Assembly: GCF_002933275.1 (NCBI RefSeq) | Contig: NZ_PSSX01000002.1 | Span: 310,001 to 374,000, forward strand | DNA length: 64,000 nucleotides | Source: Marinobacter maroccanus | GTDB taxonomy: Bacteria > Pseudomonadota > Gammaproteobacteria > Pseudomonadales > Oleiphilaceae | Reading direction: 5' to 3' | Part shown: positions 56,882 through 64,000 of the stretch, one piece after another | How the letters are laid out: each line of letters opens with the position of its first letter | Numbering within the stretch: position 1 is the stretch's first letter | Notes under the pieces: model-generated | Database searches by the model: none | Seen by the model: the letters and a program-made list of their open reading frames with translations, nothing else | Told to the model about the DNA's origin: nothing | Translations under genes and position numbers: made by a program

Positions 56882-57436
56882 ATGCCCCGACGCTTCCATG
56901 ACGCCGAGGAATTATTCCCACCAGCCACCGCCCTGAAGCGTGCCCTTGCCATTATTTACGACGGTTTGATCAGCATTGCCGTGCTGCTTGTCGCTACCTG
57001 GGGCTACACCATGGTGGCCGGCGGGGTTACCGGCTGGGATCGATACGAGCAAATGGCCGAATCCGGCCAGCTCTCGGGAGACCCCGGGCTGACGTTCACC
57101 CTGTTTCTGGTTCTTTACCTGTTCTTCGGCTATTTCTGGACCCGCATCGGCCAGACCCTGGGGATGCAGGTGTGGCGGATCCGCATTGAAAATATTGACG
57201 GCACGTCAGTGAGCTGGACCAAGGCGCTCAGGCGCTATGTGACGGCGGCTGCGGTGATCTTCCTGACGCTCCTGGGCAGCTACTATCTCGGAGCCGCCAC
57301 TCTGTTTCTGAGCATCCCGGCGATTATCGCTCTGTTCTATCCAATTAACGGTCTTTCGGTTACTGATCGCCTGTCAGACAGTGTCGTTGTCTCGGTTCCG
57401 AAGGAAACCGCAACGAAAAAGAGCGCAGCGAAGTAA
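56882..57436 (+). CDS. RDD-family membrane protein
   Basis: A 184-aa inner-membrane protein. The RDD pattern is seen at its start (LKRALAIIYDGLISIAVL), with three further helices and RIGQTLGMQVWRIRIENIDGTSVSW, the family's second conserved block. A short basic tail ends TATKKSAAK. The function is not established; some RDD proteins act as Na+(Li+,K+)/H+ antiporters. It converges with lptG. Confidence 0.85.
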   Translation: MPRRFHDAEELFPPATALKRALAIIYDGLISIAVLLVATWGYTMVAGGVTGWDRYEQMAESGQLSGDPGLTFTLFLVLYLFFGYFWTRIGQTLGMQVWRIRIENIDGTSVSWTKALRRYVTAAAVIFLTLLGSYYLGAATLFLSIPAIIALFYPINGLSVTDRLSDSVVVSVPKETATKKSAAK

Positions 57437-57460
57437 CGGCAGATTACAGGGCCGGGCCTG

Positions 57461-58522
57461 CTACCCGGCCCGGCGCATCAAGATAGCCCCGACAACCGCA
57501 TTTACTGCGATTGGCACCAGTACCGCCAGCATCGGGTTAAAGCCGTACACAAGACTCATGGGCCCCAGCAGATCCTGCATGTATTTGAAGAGCAGCCCCA
57601 CCAACAGCCCGGTAAAAACACGGAACCCCATGGTGACCGAGCGTAAGGGCCCGAAAATAAAGGATATGGCGACCAGCACCATCACCGCAGTGCCCAGAGG
57701 CATGAGGGCCTTTTTCCAGAATGCCAGCCAGTAACGGGAGGCATTGAGGTTCTGTTCTCCCAGATACCGGGCGTAGGTGAACAGACCGGTCATGGACAGA
57801 TTTTCCGGCTTCACAATCAGCACACTCAGAACGCTCGGTGACAGGCCCGTCTCCCATCTCAGTGTCTGGTTTTCCGAACGGGTGGTTCTGTCCTCTTCGA
57901 ACTCAGTGGTGCGCACCTTCTCCAGGAGCCAATAATCGCCCTGATAAATGGCCCTTTCCGCAAAGCTTGCCGCCAGCAGTTGCCTGTCTTCGTCAAACCG
58001 GAAGCGCGAGACACCGTGAAGCACGCCGTTGGGCTGCACCGCATTCAGGTGAATGTAGACGTTCCCTTCCTTGTGCCAGACCCCGGACGCCGACGCCACG
58101 TTGGTGCTCGCACCCAGCGCCACGGCCTTGTCGCTCTGTGCGACACGCTCTGCCGGCGGGGCCACGTATTCGCCAATCAACACCCCGAGGATGACGACAA
58201 CCAGAGCCGGTTTCATGGCCGACCAGACTATGCGCTTGAGCGAGACACCGGCCGCCCGAATCACTGTCAGCTCCGATGAACTCGCCATGGAACCCAGCCC
58301 CACCAGACACCCCATGAAGGCGCCCAGCGGCAGATAATCGTAGATGCGACGCGGCAGTGTCAGGAAGACGTACCAGAGCGCTTCCAGCGTCTGGTACTCG
58401 CTCCGGGTATCCTCAAGCTCGGCGATAAAAGCAAAGATCAGATCCAGCGACAGCACCACCACCATCACCAGGAACATGGCGCCGCCGACGGTCCGCATTA
58501 CATAGCCGTCAATCCTCCGCAT
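57461..58522 (-). CDS. lptG: LPS export permease LptG
   Basis: A 353-aa permease, one of the two membrane subunits of the LptB2FGC exporter. The first helices after MRRIDGYVMRTVGGAMFLVMVVVLSLDLIFAF, the periplasmic beta-jellyroll in the middle (about 115-255) and the terminal helix group ending MRRAG fit YjgQ/LptG. It overlaps lptF by 14 bp. Confidence 0.95.
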   Translation of the reverse strand: MRRIDGYVMRTVGGAMFLVMVVVLSLDLIFAFIAELEDTRSEYQTLEALWYVFLTLPRRIYDYLPLGAFMGCLVGLGSMASSSELTVIRAAGVSLKRIVWSAMKPALVVVILGVLIGEYVAPPAERVAQSDKAVALGASTNVASASGVWHKEGNVYIHLNAVQPNGVLHGVSRFRFDEDRQLLAASFAERAIYQGDYWLLEKVRTTEFEEDRTTRSENQTLRWETGLSPSVLSVLIVKPENLSMTGLFTYARYLGEQNLNASRYWLAFWKKALMPLGTAVMVLVAISFIFGPLRSVTMGFRVFTGLLVGLLFKYMQDLLGPMSLVYGFNPMLAVLVPIAVNAVVGAILMRRAG

Positions 58523-59618
58523 GCACAGCCCCCTCCCGCATCAACCGCCTGCGATGCAGCCAATCTGGGCCAAACTGCAGCCAGAGGCCAAAACCGATAA
58601 ACAGGGCATGAACCCAGAGCATGCCGACCCACTCGGGGACCTTGCCCTCGGCCAACCAGTCGCGGGCAACGATCAGCAAGCCCAGGTAGGTAATGTAAAC
58701 CAGCATCGCCGGAAGCAGGTGAAAGAACCTGCCCTGGCGGGGGTTCACCCGGCTCAAGCGCACCGCCAGCAAAGTCACCACCGGTACAATCAGCGGCAGT
58801 GAAAGGCGCCAGTGCAACAAAGCACGATCTTCAAGCCGATCTGACTGCATCAGACTCCAAGTACTGGCACCCTCTTCCAGCTCCCGGGTTCCGGCCTTGC
58901 CGCTCTCGATTTTCAGGCCGTAGGCCTCGAAATCAATGGTGGTGTAATCCAGCTCACCAGCAGCCCCCTCGAAGCGGCCACCCTCTTCAAGAATCAAAAA
59001 TCGGCTTCCGGTTTCGGGGTCCACCAGCTGGGAACCGGAATCGGCCGTGATAATGGTCAACCCCTGACCGTTGTCGGCATATTCAGCGATAAAGACGCCC
59101 TGCAGGCGGCGCTTGTCTTCGCTCAGGCCTTCGGTGTACGTCACCCGTCCGCCCGAAGAGAAATCCTGAAAGCGACCCGGCGCCAGCATCTCGAACTCCG
59201 TGGCCTTACGCTGCTCATTAAAAATCTCTTCAACCTGGTTCATCCCCCAGGGCGAGACGTAAAGACTCATGGCGCCGACAATTATCATCACCGGCAGACT
59301 GCCCAGGAGGGTTTTACCCAACAAGGCCTTGTCACTGACACCGCAGGCGAACAACACCGTCATTTCGCTTTCGAGGTACATGCGACCGTAAGCGAGCAGA
59401 ATGCCAATAAAAAGACCCAGTGGCAGTATCAGTTCGAGGAAACCCGGAAAACGGTAAGCCATGATTTCGAACAGAACACCGGCGGAAATGCTCCCCTGGG
59501 CTGCACTGTCGAGGTATTTCAGGAAACGGCCGCTCATGAACACCAGCAGCAGGATGCCGGAAACGGCAACCATGCTGATCATGATCTGGCGGATGAGGTA
59601 ACGGAAAATGATGCTCAA
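58509..59618 (-). CDS. lptF: LPS export permease LptF
   Basis: A 369-aa partner of LptG. The family N-terminus IIFRYLIRQIMISMVAVSGILLLVFMSGRFLKYL places the start at a TTG at 59618 (LSIIFRYL), with GAGAGA upstream. The upstream open frame up to 59786 has no membrane-protein character. EIMAYRFPGFLELILPLGLFIGILLAYGRM is the coupling region facing LptB. It is divergent from pepA. Confidence 0.9.
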   Translation of the reverse strand: MSIIFRYLIRQIMISMVAVSGILLLVFMSGRFLKYLDSAAQGSISAGVLFEIMAYRFPGFLELILPLGLFIGILLAYGRMYLESEMTVLFACGVSDKALLGKTLLGSLPVMIIVGAMSLYVSPWGMNQVEEIFNEQRKATEFEMLAPGRFQDFSSGGRVTYTEGLSEDKRRLQGVFIAEYADNGQGLTIITADSGSQLVDPETGSRFLILEEGGRFEGAAGELDYTTIDFEAYGLKIESGKAGTRELEEGASTWSLMQSDRLEDRALLHWRLSLPLIVPVVTLLAVRLSRVNPRQGRFFHLLPAMLVYITYLGLLIVARDWLAEGKVPEWVGMLWVHALFIGFGLWLQFGPDWLHRRRLMREGAVHAED

Positions 59619-59860
59619 ATCGGTCTCTCTGGCCGTATCCGTTGAAACGTGGAGGTCGCTGGGAACTGCGCGTATTCTATGTAACCTTGGTGCCGAATGA
59701 CAGAGTAGTGGTATTACACCGATATGGAGGCACGAACAGGCACCCAAGCCGCGCCAATCGCTTGATAATTTCCCGGCAAGCCCCAATGCTAGACTAGATC
59801 ACAATCAAGAACGATTCCCGCCGTCGGCGGATGTTTCGCGAACAATCAACAGGAGTTGCC

Positions 59861-61354
59861 ATGAATTTCAGCCTGAGCAGTAAAGCCATCGCCAGTGCCA
59901 AAGCAGACTGCCTCGTAATCGGCTTGCCTGAGAAAGGTACCTGGCCAGATTCTACCAATCAGGCCGATGAGGCACTCGGCGGGCTGATCAAGACACTCCA
60001 GAAGGCCGGCGACCTTTCCGGCAAGAATGCCACGACCCTGACAATTCCCCTGACAGACCAGCCCTGGAGCCGTCTGCTCGTGGTTGGCACTGGTAAGGAT
60101 ACTGATCGCAGCCCTGCCAACTACCGCAAAGCGCTGATCGCGATGATGACCGCGCTCAAGGATGGCCCGTCGAAAAGTGTGGTCATCGCCCTGGCGGACA
60201 CGACGGTAACCGGAGAAGAGGCCGCGAGTTCCGAAGCCGCCCGACTGAGCCTGATCGGCCGCACCCTGGAAGACCAGCTTTACACCTTCAGCGACTTCAA
60301 GAGCGAAAAACCCGCCGCCCGCAAGCTCAACAAAGCCGTTGTGCTTGCCTCCAGTGCCGGCAAGGCTCTCAAGGATGCTTTCAACCTCGGCCTGGCTACC
60401 GGGCGTGGCATGAACCTGGCCCGGGATCTCGGCAATACCCCGCCAAACATCTGCCACCCGGAGTGGCTGGCCCAGCAGGCCAAGAAACTGGCCAAGGACT
60501 ACGACTGCATCAAGACCGAAGTGCTTGATGAAAAGCAGATGGAAAAGATGGGCATGAACACCATCCTGGCCGTCGGCAAAGGCAGCACCCAGCCGCCGCG
60601 CCTGATCGTGATGGAATACCGTGGTGGCAAGGCCAAGGACAAGCCCCACGTACTTGTCGGCAAAGGCATCACCTTCGACACCGGCGGCATCAGCCTGAAG
60701 CCTGGCGAGGGCATGGATGAGATGAAGTACGACATGGGCGGCTCCGCCAGCGTCTTCGGCGCCATGAAAGTCCTGGCCGAAACCCAACCCAAGATTAACG
60801 TGGTAGCCGTGATTGCCGCGGCGGAAAACATGCCGGACGGCGGCGCTTCCCGCCCGGGCGACATCGTAACTACCCTGTCGGGCATGACCGTCGAAATCCT
60901 CAACACCGATGCCGAGGGCCGACTTGTACTGTGCGACGCCCTTACCTACGTGAAGAAATTCGACCCGGCCGCCGTTATCGATCTGGCGACGCTGACCGGT
61001 GCCTGCATCATTGCCCTTGGTAACCACGCCACCGGCCTACTGGCCAATAACGATGACCTGGCCGACGAACTGCTGGCCGCAGGCGAACGTGCCGGTGACC
61101 GAGCCTGGCGCCTGCCCCTTTGGGACGAATACCAGAGCCAGCTGGACAGCAATTTCGCCGACATGGCCAACATCGGCGGCCGCCCGGCCGGCACCATCAC
61201 CGCGGCCTGCTTCCTGTCCCGGTTCGCCAAGGACTACCGCTGGGCGCACCTGGACATCGCCGGCACCGCCTGGCATTCCGGCAAAGCCAAAGGCTCCTCC
61301 GGCCGTCCGGTCCCTCTGTTGGTCGACTACCTGATGTCCCATGCCGGAAAATAA
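59861..61354 (+). CDS. pepA: Leucyl aminopeptidase PepA
   Basis: A 497-aa M17 aminopeptidase that also binds DNA in E. coli (Xer accessory factor, carAB repressor). The M17 signature NTDAEGRLVLCDAL is intact, with VGKGITFDTGGISLKPG supplying metal ligands and the active-site lysine. The start was chosen at MNFSLSSKAI with AGGAG upstream; an earlier ATG adds ten residues. It overlaps holC by 14 bp. Confidence 0.96.
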   Translation: MNFSLSSKAIASAKADCLVIGLPEKGTWPDSTNQADEALGGLIKTLQKAGDLSGKNATTLTIPLTDQPWSRLLVVGTGKDTDRSPANYRKALIAMMTALKDGPSKSVVIALADTTVTGEEAASSEAARLSLIGRTLEDQLYTFSDFKSEKPAARKLNKAVVLASSAGKALKDAFNLGLATGRGMNLARDLGNTPPNICHPEWLAQQAKKLAKDYDCIKTEVLDEKQMEKMGMNTILAVGKGSTQPPRLIVMEYRGGKAKDKPHVLVGKGITFDTGGISLKPGEGMDEMKYDMGGSASVFGAMKVLAETQPKINVVAVIAAAENMPDGGASRPGDIVTTLSGMTVEILNTDAEGRLVLCDALTYVKKFDPAAVIDLATLTGACIIALGNHATGLLANNDDLADELLAAGERAGDRAWRLPLWDEYQSQLDSNFADMANIGGRPAGTITAACFLSRFAKDYRWAHLDIAGTAWHSGKAKGSSGRPVPLLVDYLMSHAGK

Positions 61355-61856
61355 CCCGGCGCCCTCTCCGGAACCCGGCAGCCCTGCTGCCGGACCTTCC
61401 GGGCAGGAAGACCGGAACCAACGCTACTGGTTCCATATCCTCGCCCAGGACACCCCCGCCGCCCGTAACCTCCACGCCGCCAAACTCGTGGACAAAGCCT
61501 GGCAGCAGGGAGACCGCGTGTGCATCGTTTGCGATACCATGCAACATGCAGAAGAACTGGACGACCTGCTCTGGAACTTCAGCCCCGACGCGTTCATCCC
61601 CCACAGCGTTGTCCCCGACTCTGCCTCCAGTTGCTCCGACCCCGTCGGCATCCTGCTGTGCCCGCCGGTGGCTGAAGACTGGGATACCGTGATCATTCTC
61701 TCGGCAACGCTGCCGGCGGATGCGGACCGTTTTAAGCGGCTTGCGCTGGTTGCCCATAACGATCCGAATGTTCTCAATCAGGCCCGGTCGCATTTCAAGC
61801 AGTTGCGGGCATTGGGGATTGAACCACGGGTGCATGACCTCAGGAAGCAGAGATAG
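61341..61856 (+). CDS. holC: DNA polymerase III subunit chi
   Basis: A 171-aa clamp-loader accessory that connects to SSB. The chi pattern is RYWFHILAQDTPAARNLHAAKLVDKAWQQGDRVCIVC, then DLLWNFSPDAFIPHSV, DPVGILL and the final FKQLRALGIEPRVHDLRK. It has a Pro/Gly-rich N-terminal extension of about 25 residues compared with E. coli. Gene order pepA-holC-valS is standard. Confidence 0.93.
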   Translation: MPENNPAPSPEPGSPAAGPSGQEDRNQRYWFHILAQDTPAARNLHAAKLVDKAWQQGDRVCIVCDTMQHAEELDDLLWNFSPDAFIPHSVVPDSASSCSDPVGILLCPPVAEDWDTVIILSATLPADADRFKRLALVAHNDPNVLNQARSHFKQLRALGIEPRVHDLRKQR

Positions 61857-61861
61857 CCCGT

Positions 61862-61891
61862 GTCGGGTTACGCTTCGCTAACCCGACCTAC
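61862..61891 (-). repeat. REP-like palindrome with tandem tail
   Basis: A 30-nt unit of the same plan as 821-850: GTCGGGTTA (61862-61870) with TAACCCGAC (61879-61887), 8-nt loop, then CTAC. The stem pair that is A-T in the other copies is G-C here, changed on both sides. Its last part begins an 18-bp direct duplication, TAACCCGACCTACGGTTC, at 61879-61896 and 61897-61914. Confidence 0.8.
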
Positions 61892-61947
61892 GGTTCTAAC
61901 CCGACCTACGGTTCTGTCCTGTAAGCGAATTGCACATAGATCGAAAA

Positions 61948-62055
61948 GTGAGTTTGGGGGATGCTTTCCAAAACTGTTGAGGGCCAAGGACGGCCCGAAA
62001 CAAGCGCACATGGATGTGCTCGTAGCGTGTTTTGGAAAGCATCCCCCAAACTCAC
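61948..62055 (-). repeat. 108-nt structured repeat, copy 2
   Basis: A perfect 27-bp stem (61948-61974 with 62029-62055) around a 54-nt core. Read on the minus strand, its core matches copy 1 (625-732) in 26 of 27 positions from 62027 down to 62001, and keeps the second hairpin as GGGCC(GTCCTT)GGCCC. The closing stem is unrelated in sequence to that of copy 1 but of identical length. The rest of 61857-62181 has no gene; valS follows. Confidence 0.8.
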
Positions 62056-62181
62056 CGGCACTAACTCCTCAGTCCTGAAGCAAGAAGCCACCTCCAGGGT
62101 TCGCCGCAAACCGGGCGACCATGTATAATCGGGCGTCTCAATTTTCCCTTGTGAATCAACCAACGGTCACTGCAGAACCCC

Positions 62182-64000
62182 ATGGAAAAAACCTACCAGC
62201 CAGAAAACATCGAGCGCCAGTGGTACGAAAACTGGGAATCCAAAGGGTACTTCCGCCCCAGCGGTGAAGGCCAGTCCTACAGCATCGCCATCCCGCCGCC
62301 CAACGTCACCGGCAGCCTGCACATGGGCCACGCGTTCCAGCACACCATCATGGACACCCTCACCCGCTTCAAGCGCATGCAGGGCCACAACGCACTGTGG
62401 ACCGTCGGTACAGACCACGCCGGCATCGCCACCCAGATGGTGGTTGAACGCAAACTGGCCGCTGAAGAAGACAAGACCCGCCACGACCTGGGCCGGGAAG
62501 AGTTCATCAAGCGCATCTGGGACTGGAAAGAACATTCGGGCGGTACCATCACCCGTCAGATCCGGCGCCTCGGCAACTCCGTGGACTGGGACAACGAACG
62601 CTTCACCATGGACGACGGCTTCTACAAAGCCGTTCAGGAAGTGTTTATCCGTCTTTACGACGAGGGCCTTGTCTATCGCGGCAAGCGGCTGGTCAACTGG
62701 GACCCGAAACTGCACACCGCCATTTCTGATCTGGAAGTGGAAAACAAGGAAGAAAAAGGCTTTTTCTGGCACCTTCGTTACCCGCTGGCTGACGGTGCGC
62801 AAACCCAGGATGGCAAGGATTACCTGGTGGTCGCCACCACCCGACCGGAAACCATGCTCGGTGACACGGCCGTGGCCGTGCATCCGGAAGACGAGCGCTA
62901 CCAGCATCTGATTGGCAAGCACGTGATGCTGCCACTGGTGAACCGCCGTATCCCCATCGTTGCCGACCACCACGCCGATCCGGAAAAAGGCTCCGGCTGC
63001 GTCAAGATCACGCCGGCCCACGACTTCAACGACTACGCCGTCGGCAAGCGCAACAACCTGCCGATGATCAACGTCATGACCCAGGATGCCAACATCAGGG
63101 ACGTGGCCGAAGTGTTCAACGCTGACGGCACTGAAAACACCGACCTCGACGGCACCATGCCGAGCGCCTACGCGGGGCTGACCCGCGAAGCGGCCCGCAA
63201 ACAGATCGTCGCCGACATGGAAACCGAGGGGCTGGTGGAGAACATCGAGGATCACGTCCTCAGCGTCCCCCGTGGTGACCGCTCCGGCCTGATTATCGAG
63301 CCGATGCTCACCGACCAGTGGTTTGCCGACGCCAAGACCCTGGCCAAACCGGCCATCGAAGCCGTGGAAGATGGCCGCATCCAGTTCGTACCCAAGCAGT
63401 ACGAGAACATGTATTTCTCCTGGATGCGGGACATCCAGGACTGGTGTATTTCCCGCCAGCTCTGGTGGGGCCACCGCATCCCGGCCTGGTACGACTCCGA
63501 AGGCAACATCTACGTTGGCCGCAGCGAAGACGAAGTTCGCCAGAAGCACAACCTGGATACCAACATCGCCCTGGAGCAGGACGAAGACGTTCTCGACACC
63601 TGGTTCAGCTCTGCCCTGTGGACCTTCGGCACCCTGGGCTGGCCGGAGATCACCGAACGCCTGAAAACCTTCCATCCAACCGATGTGCTGGTCACCGGCT
63701 TCGACATCATCTTCTTCTGGGTAGCCCGGATGATCATGATGACCATGCATTTCATGAAAAACGAAGACGGTACGCCCCAGGTGCCCTTCCATACCGTGTA
63801 TGTCACCGGCCTGATCCGGGACGAGCACGGCGACAAAATGTCCAAGTCCAAGGGCAATGTGATCGATCCGCTGGACATGATCGACGGCATCAGCCTGGAT
63901 GACCTGCTGGAGAAGCGCACCGGCAACCTGATGCAGCCCAAGCTGGCCGAGAAGATCGGTAAGCGCACGAAGAAGGAATTCCCGGAGGGCATCACCGCCC
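62182..64000 (+). CDS. valS: Valyl-tRNA synthetase, N-terminal 606 codons
   Basis: A class Ia synthetase running off the window end. The start [18 protein letters not shown] is conserved. The HIGH motif appears as HMGH (47-50) in [13 protein letters not shown]. The CP1 editing domain covers roughly 200-340 ([15 protein letters not shown]). KMSKS is at 552-556. No break is seen. The gene follows holC, as usual, but with a 325-bp gap filled by repeats. Confidence 0.97.
   Translation, partial: MEKTYQPENIERQWYENWESKGYFRPSGEGQSYSIAIPPPNVTGSLHMGHAFQHTIMDTLTRFKRMQGHNALWTVGTDHAGIATQMVVERKLAAEEDKTRHDLGREEFIKRIWDWKEHSGGTITRQIRRLGNSVDWDNERFTMDDGFYKAVQEVFIRLYDEGLVYRGKRLVNWDPKLHTAISDLEVENKEEKGFFWHLRYPLADGAQTQDGKDYLVVATTRPETMLGDTAVAVHPEDERYQHLIGKHVMLPLVNRRIPIVADHHADPEKGSGCVKITPAHDFNDYAVGKRNNLPMINVMTQDANIRDVAEVFNADGTENTDLDGTMPSAYAGLTREAARKQIVADMETEGLVENIEDHVLSVPRGDRSGLIIEPMLTDQWFADAKTLAKPAIEAVEDGRIQFVPKQYENMYFSWMRDIQDWCISRQLWWGHRIPAWYDSEGNIYVGRSEDEVRQKHNLDTNIALEQDEDVLDTWFSSALWTFGTLGWPEITERLKTFHPTDVLVTGFDIIFFWVARMIMMTMHFMKNEDGTPQVPFHTVYVTGLIRDEHGDKMSKSKGNVIDPLDMIDGISLDDLLEKRTGNLMQPKLAEKIGKRTKKEFPEGITA

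Noticed and set aside
62167..63828. A 553-codon minus-strand open frame
   Set aside because: Antisense to valS, which has HMGH and KMSKS in the plus frame.

Overview
This window looks like part of the chromosome of a marine gammaproteobacterium, most likely Marinobacter or a close relative. The evidence is the gyrA-serC-pheA-hisC-tyrA/aroA-cmk-rpsA-ihfB-lapA-lapB-pyrF gene string with its tyrA-aroA fusion, the Na+-pumping oadGAB cluster, the alaS-lysC-csrA-tRNA order and lptFG divergent from pepA-holC-valS. The genus is an inference from gene order and protein style. No search was run.

Layout. 1-1014: the end of an aminotransferase gene, tRNA-Asn, then a gene-free stretch with a 108-nt structured repeat and a REP-like inverted pair. 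1015-14480: minus-strand string for pyrimidine, aromatic amino acid and serine synthesis, ribosomal protein S1, IHF-beta, LPS control (LapAB) and gyrase A. 14607-22832: purU, periplasmic gamma-glutamyltransferase, a thiamine-binding-type protein joined to a second FtsH, and a universal stress protein overlapping a Lon-like protease. 22963-26832: sulfate ABC transporter. 27081-29602: a GCS2-type ligase paired with an M14 (AstE/aspartoacylase-like) hydrolase. 29605-37116: a small chromosomal integron. 37113-43163: YrhK-like protein, phhB and the SOS mutagenesis cassette imuA-imuB-dnaE2. 43214-46643: oadB-oadA-oadG. 46867-52575: dbpA, a DUF2058 protein, a chemotaxis receptor with a sigma-28 promoter, two small proteins, three tRNAs and csrA. 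52766-64000: lysC, alaS, an RDD protein, lptG-lptF, pepA-holC, a second 108-nt repeat with a REP, and the start of valS.

The integron is the main accessory region. Its tyrosine integrase (36124-37116) has a LexA box. Six attC-like sites, four of them exactly 78 bp by the same boundary rule, delimit six cassettes read leftward. Four cassettes are toxin-antitoxin modules, one of them reversed. One toxin gene was inactivated twice: by a premature TAA codon and by an IS66-family element with a perfect 8-bp target duplication. That element's own transposase gene carries an amber codon. A second LexA box 1.8 kb away controls imuA-imuB-dnaE2, so cassette shuffling and error-prone synthesis are placed under one damage signal.

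The most unusual non-coding finding is a pair of 108-nt elements 61 kb apart. They share a near-identical core, but each is closed by a 27-bp stem of unrelated sequence, so pairing is kept while sequence is not. Each is followed, in the same relative orientation, by a 30-nt REP-like palindrome. A second non-coding candidate is a multi-hairpin leader that can pair with the Shine-Dalgarno sequence of the Lon-like protease gene.
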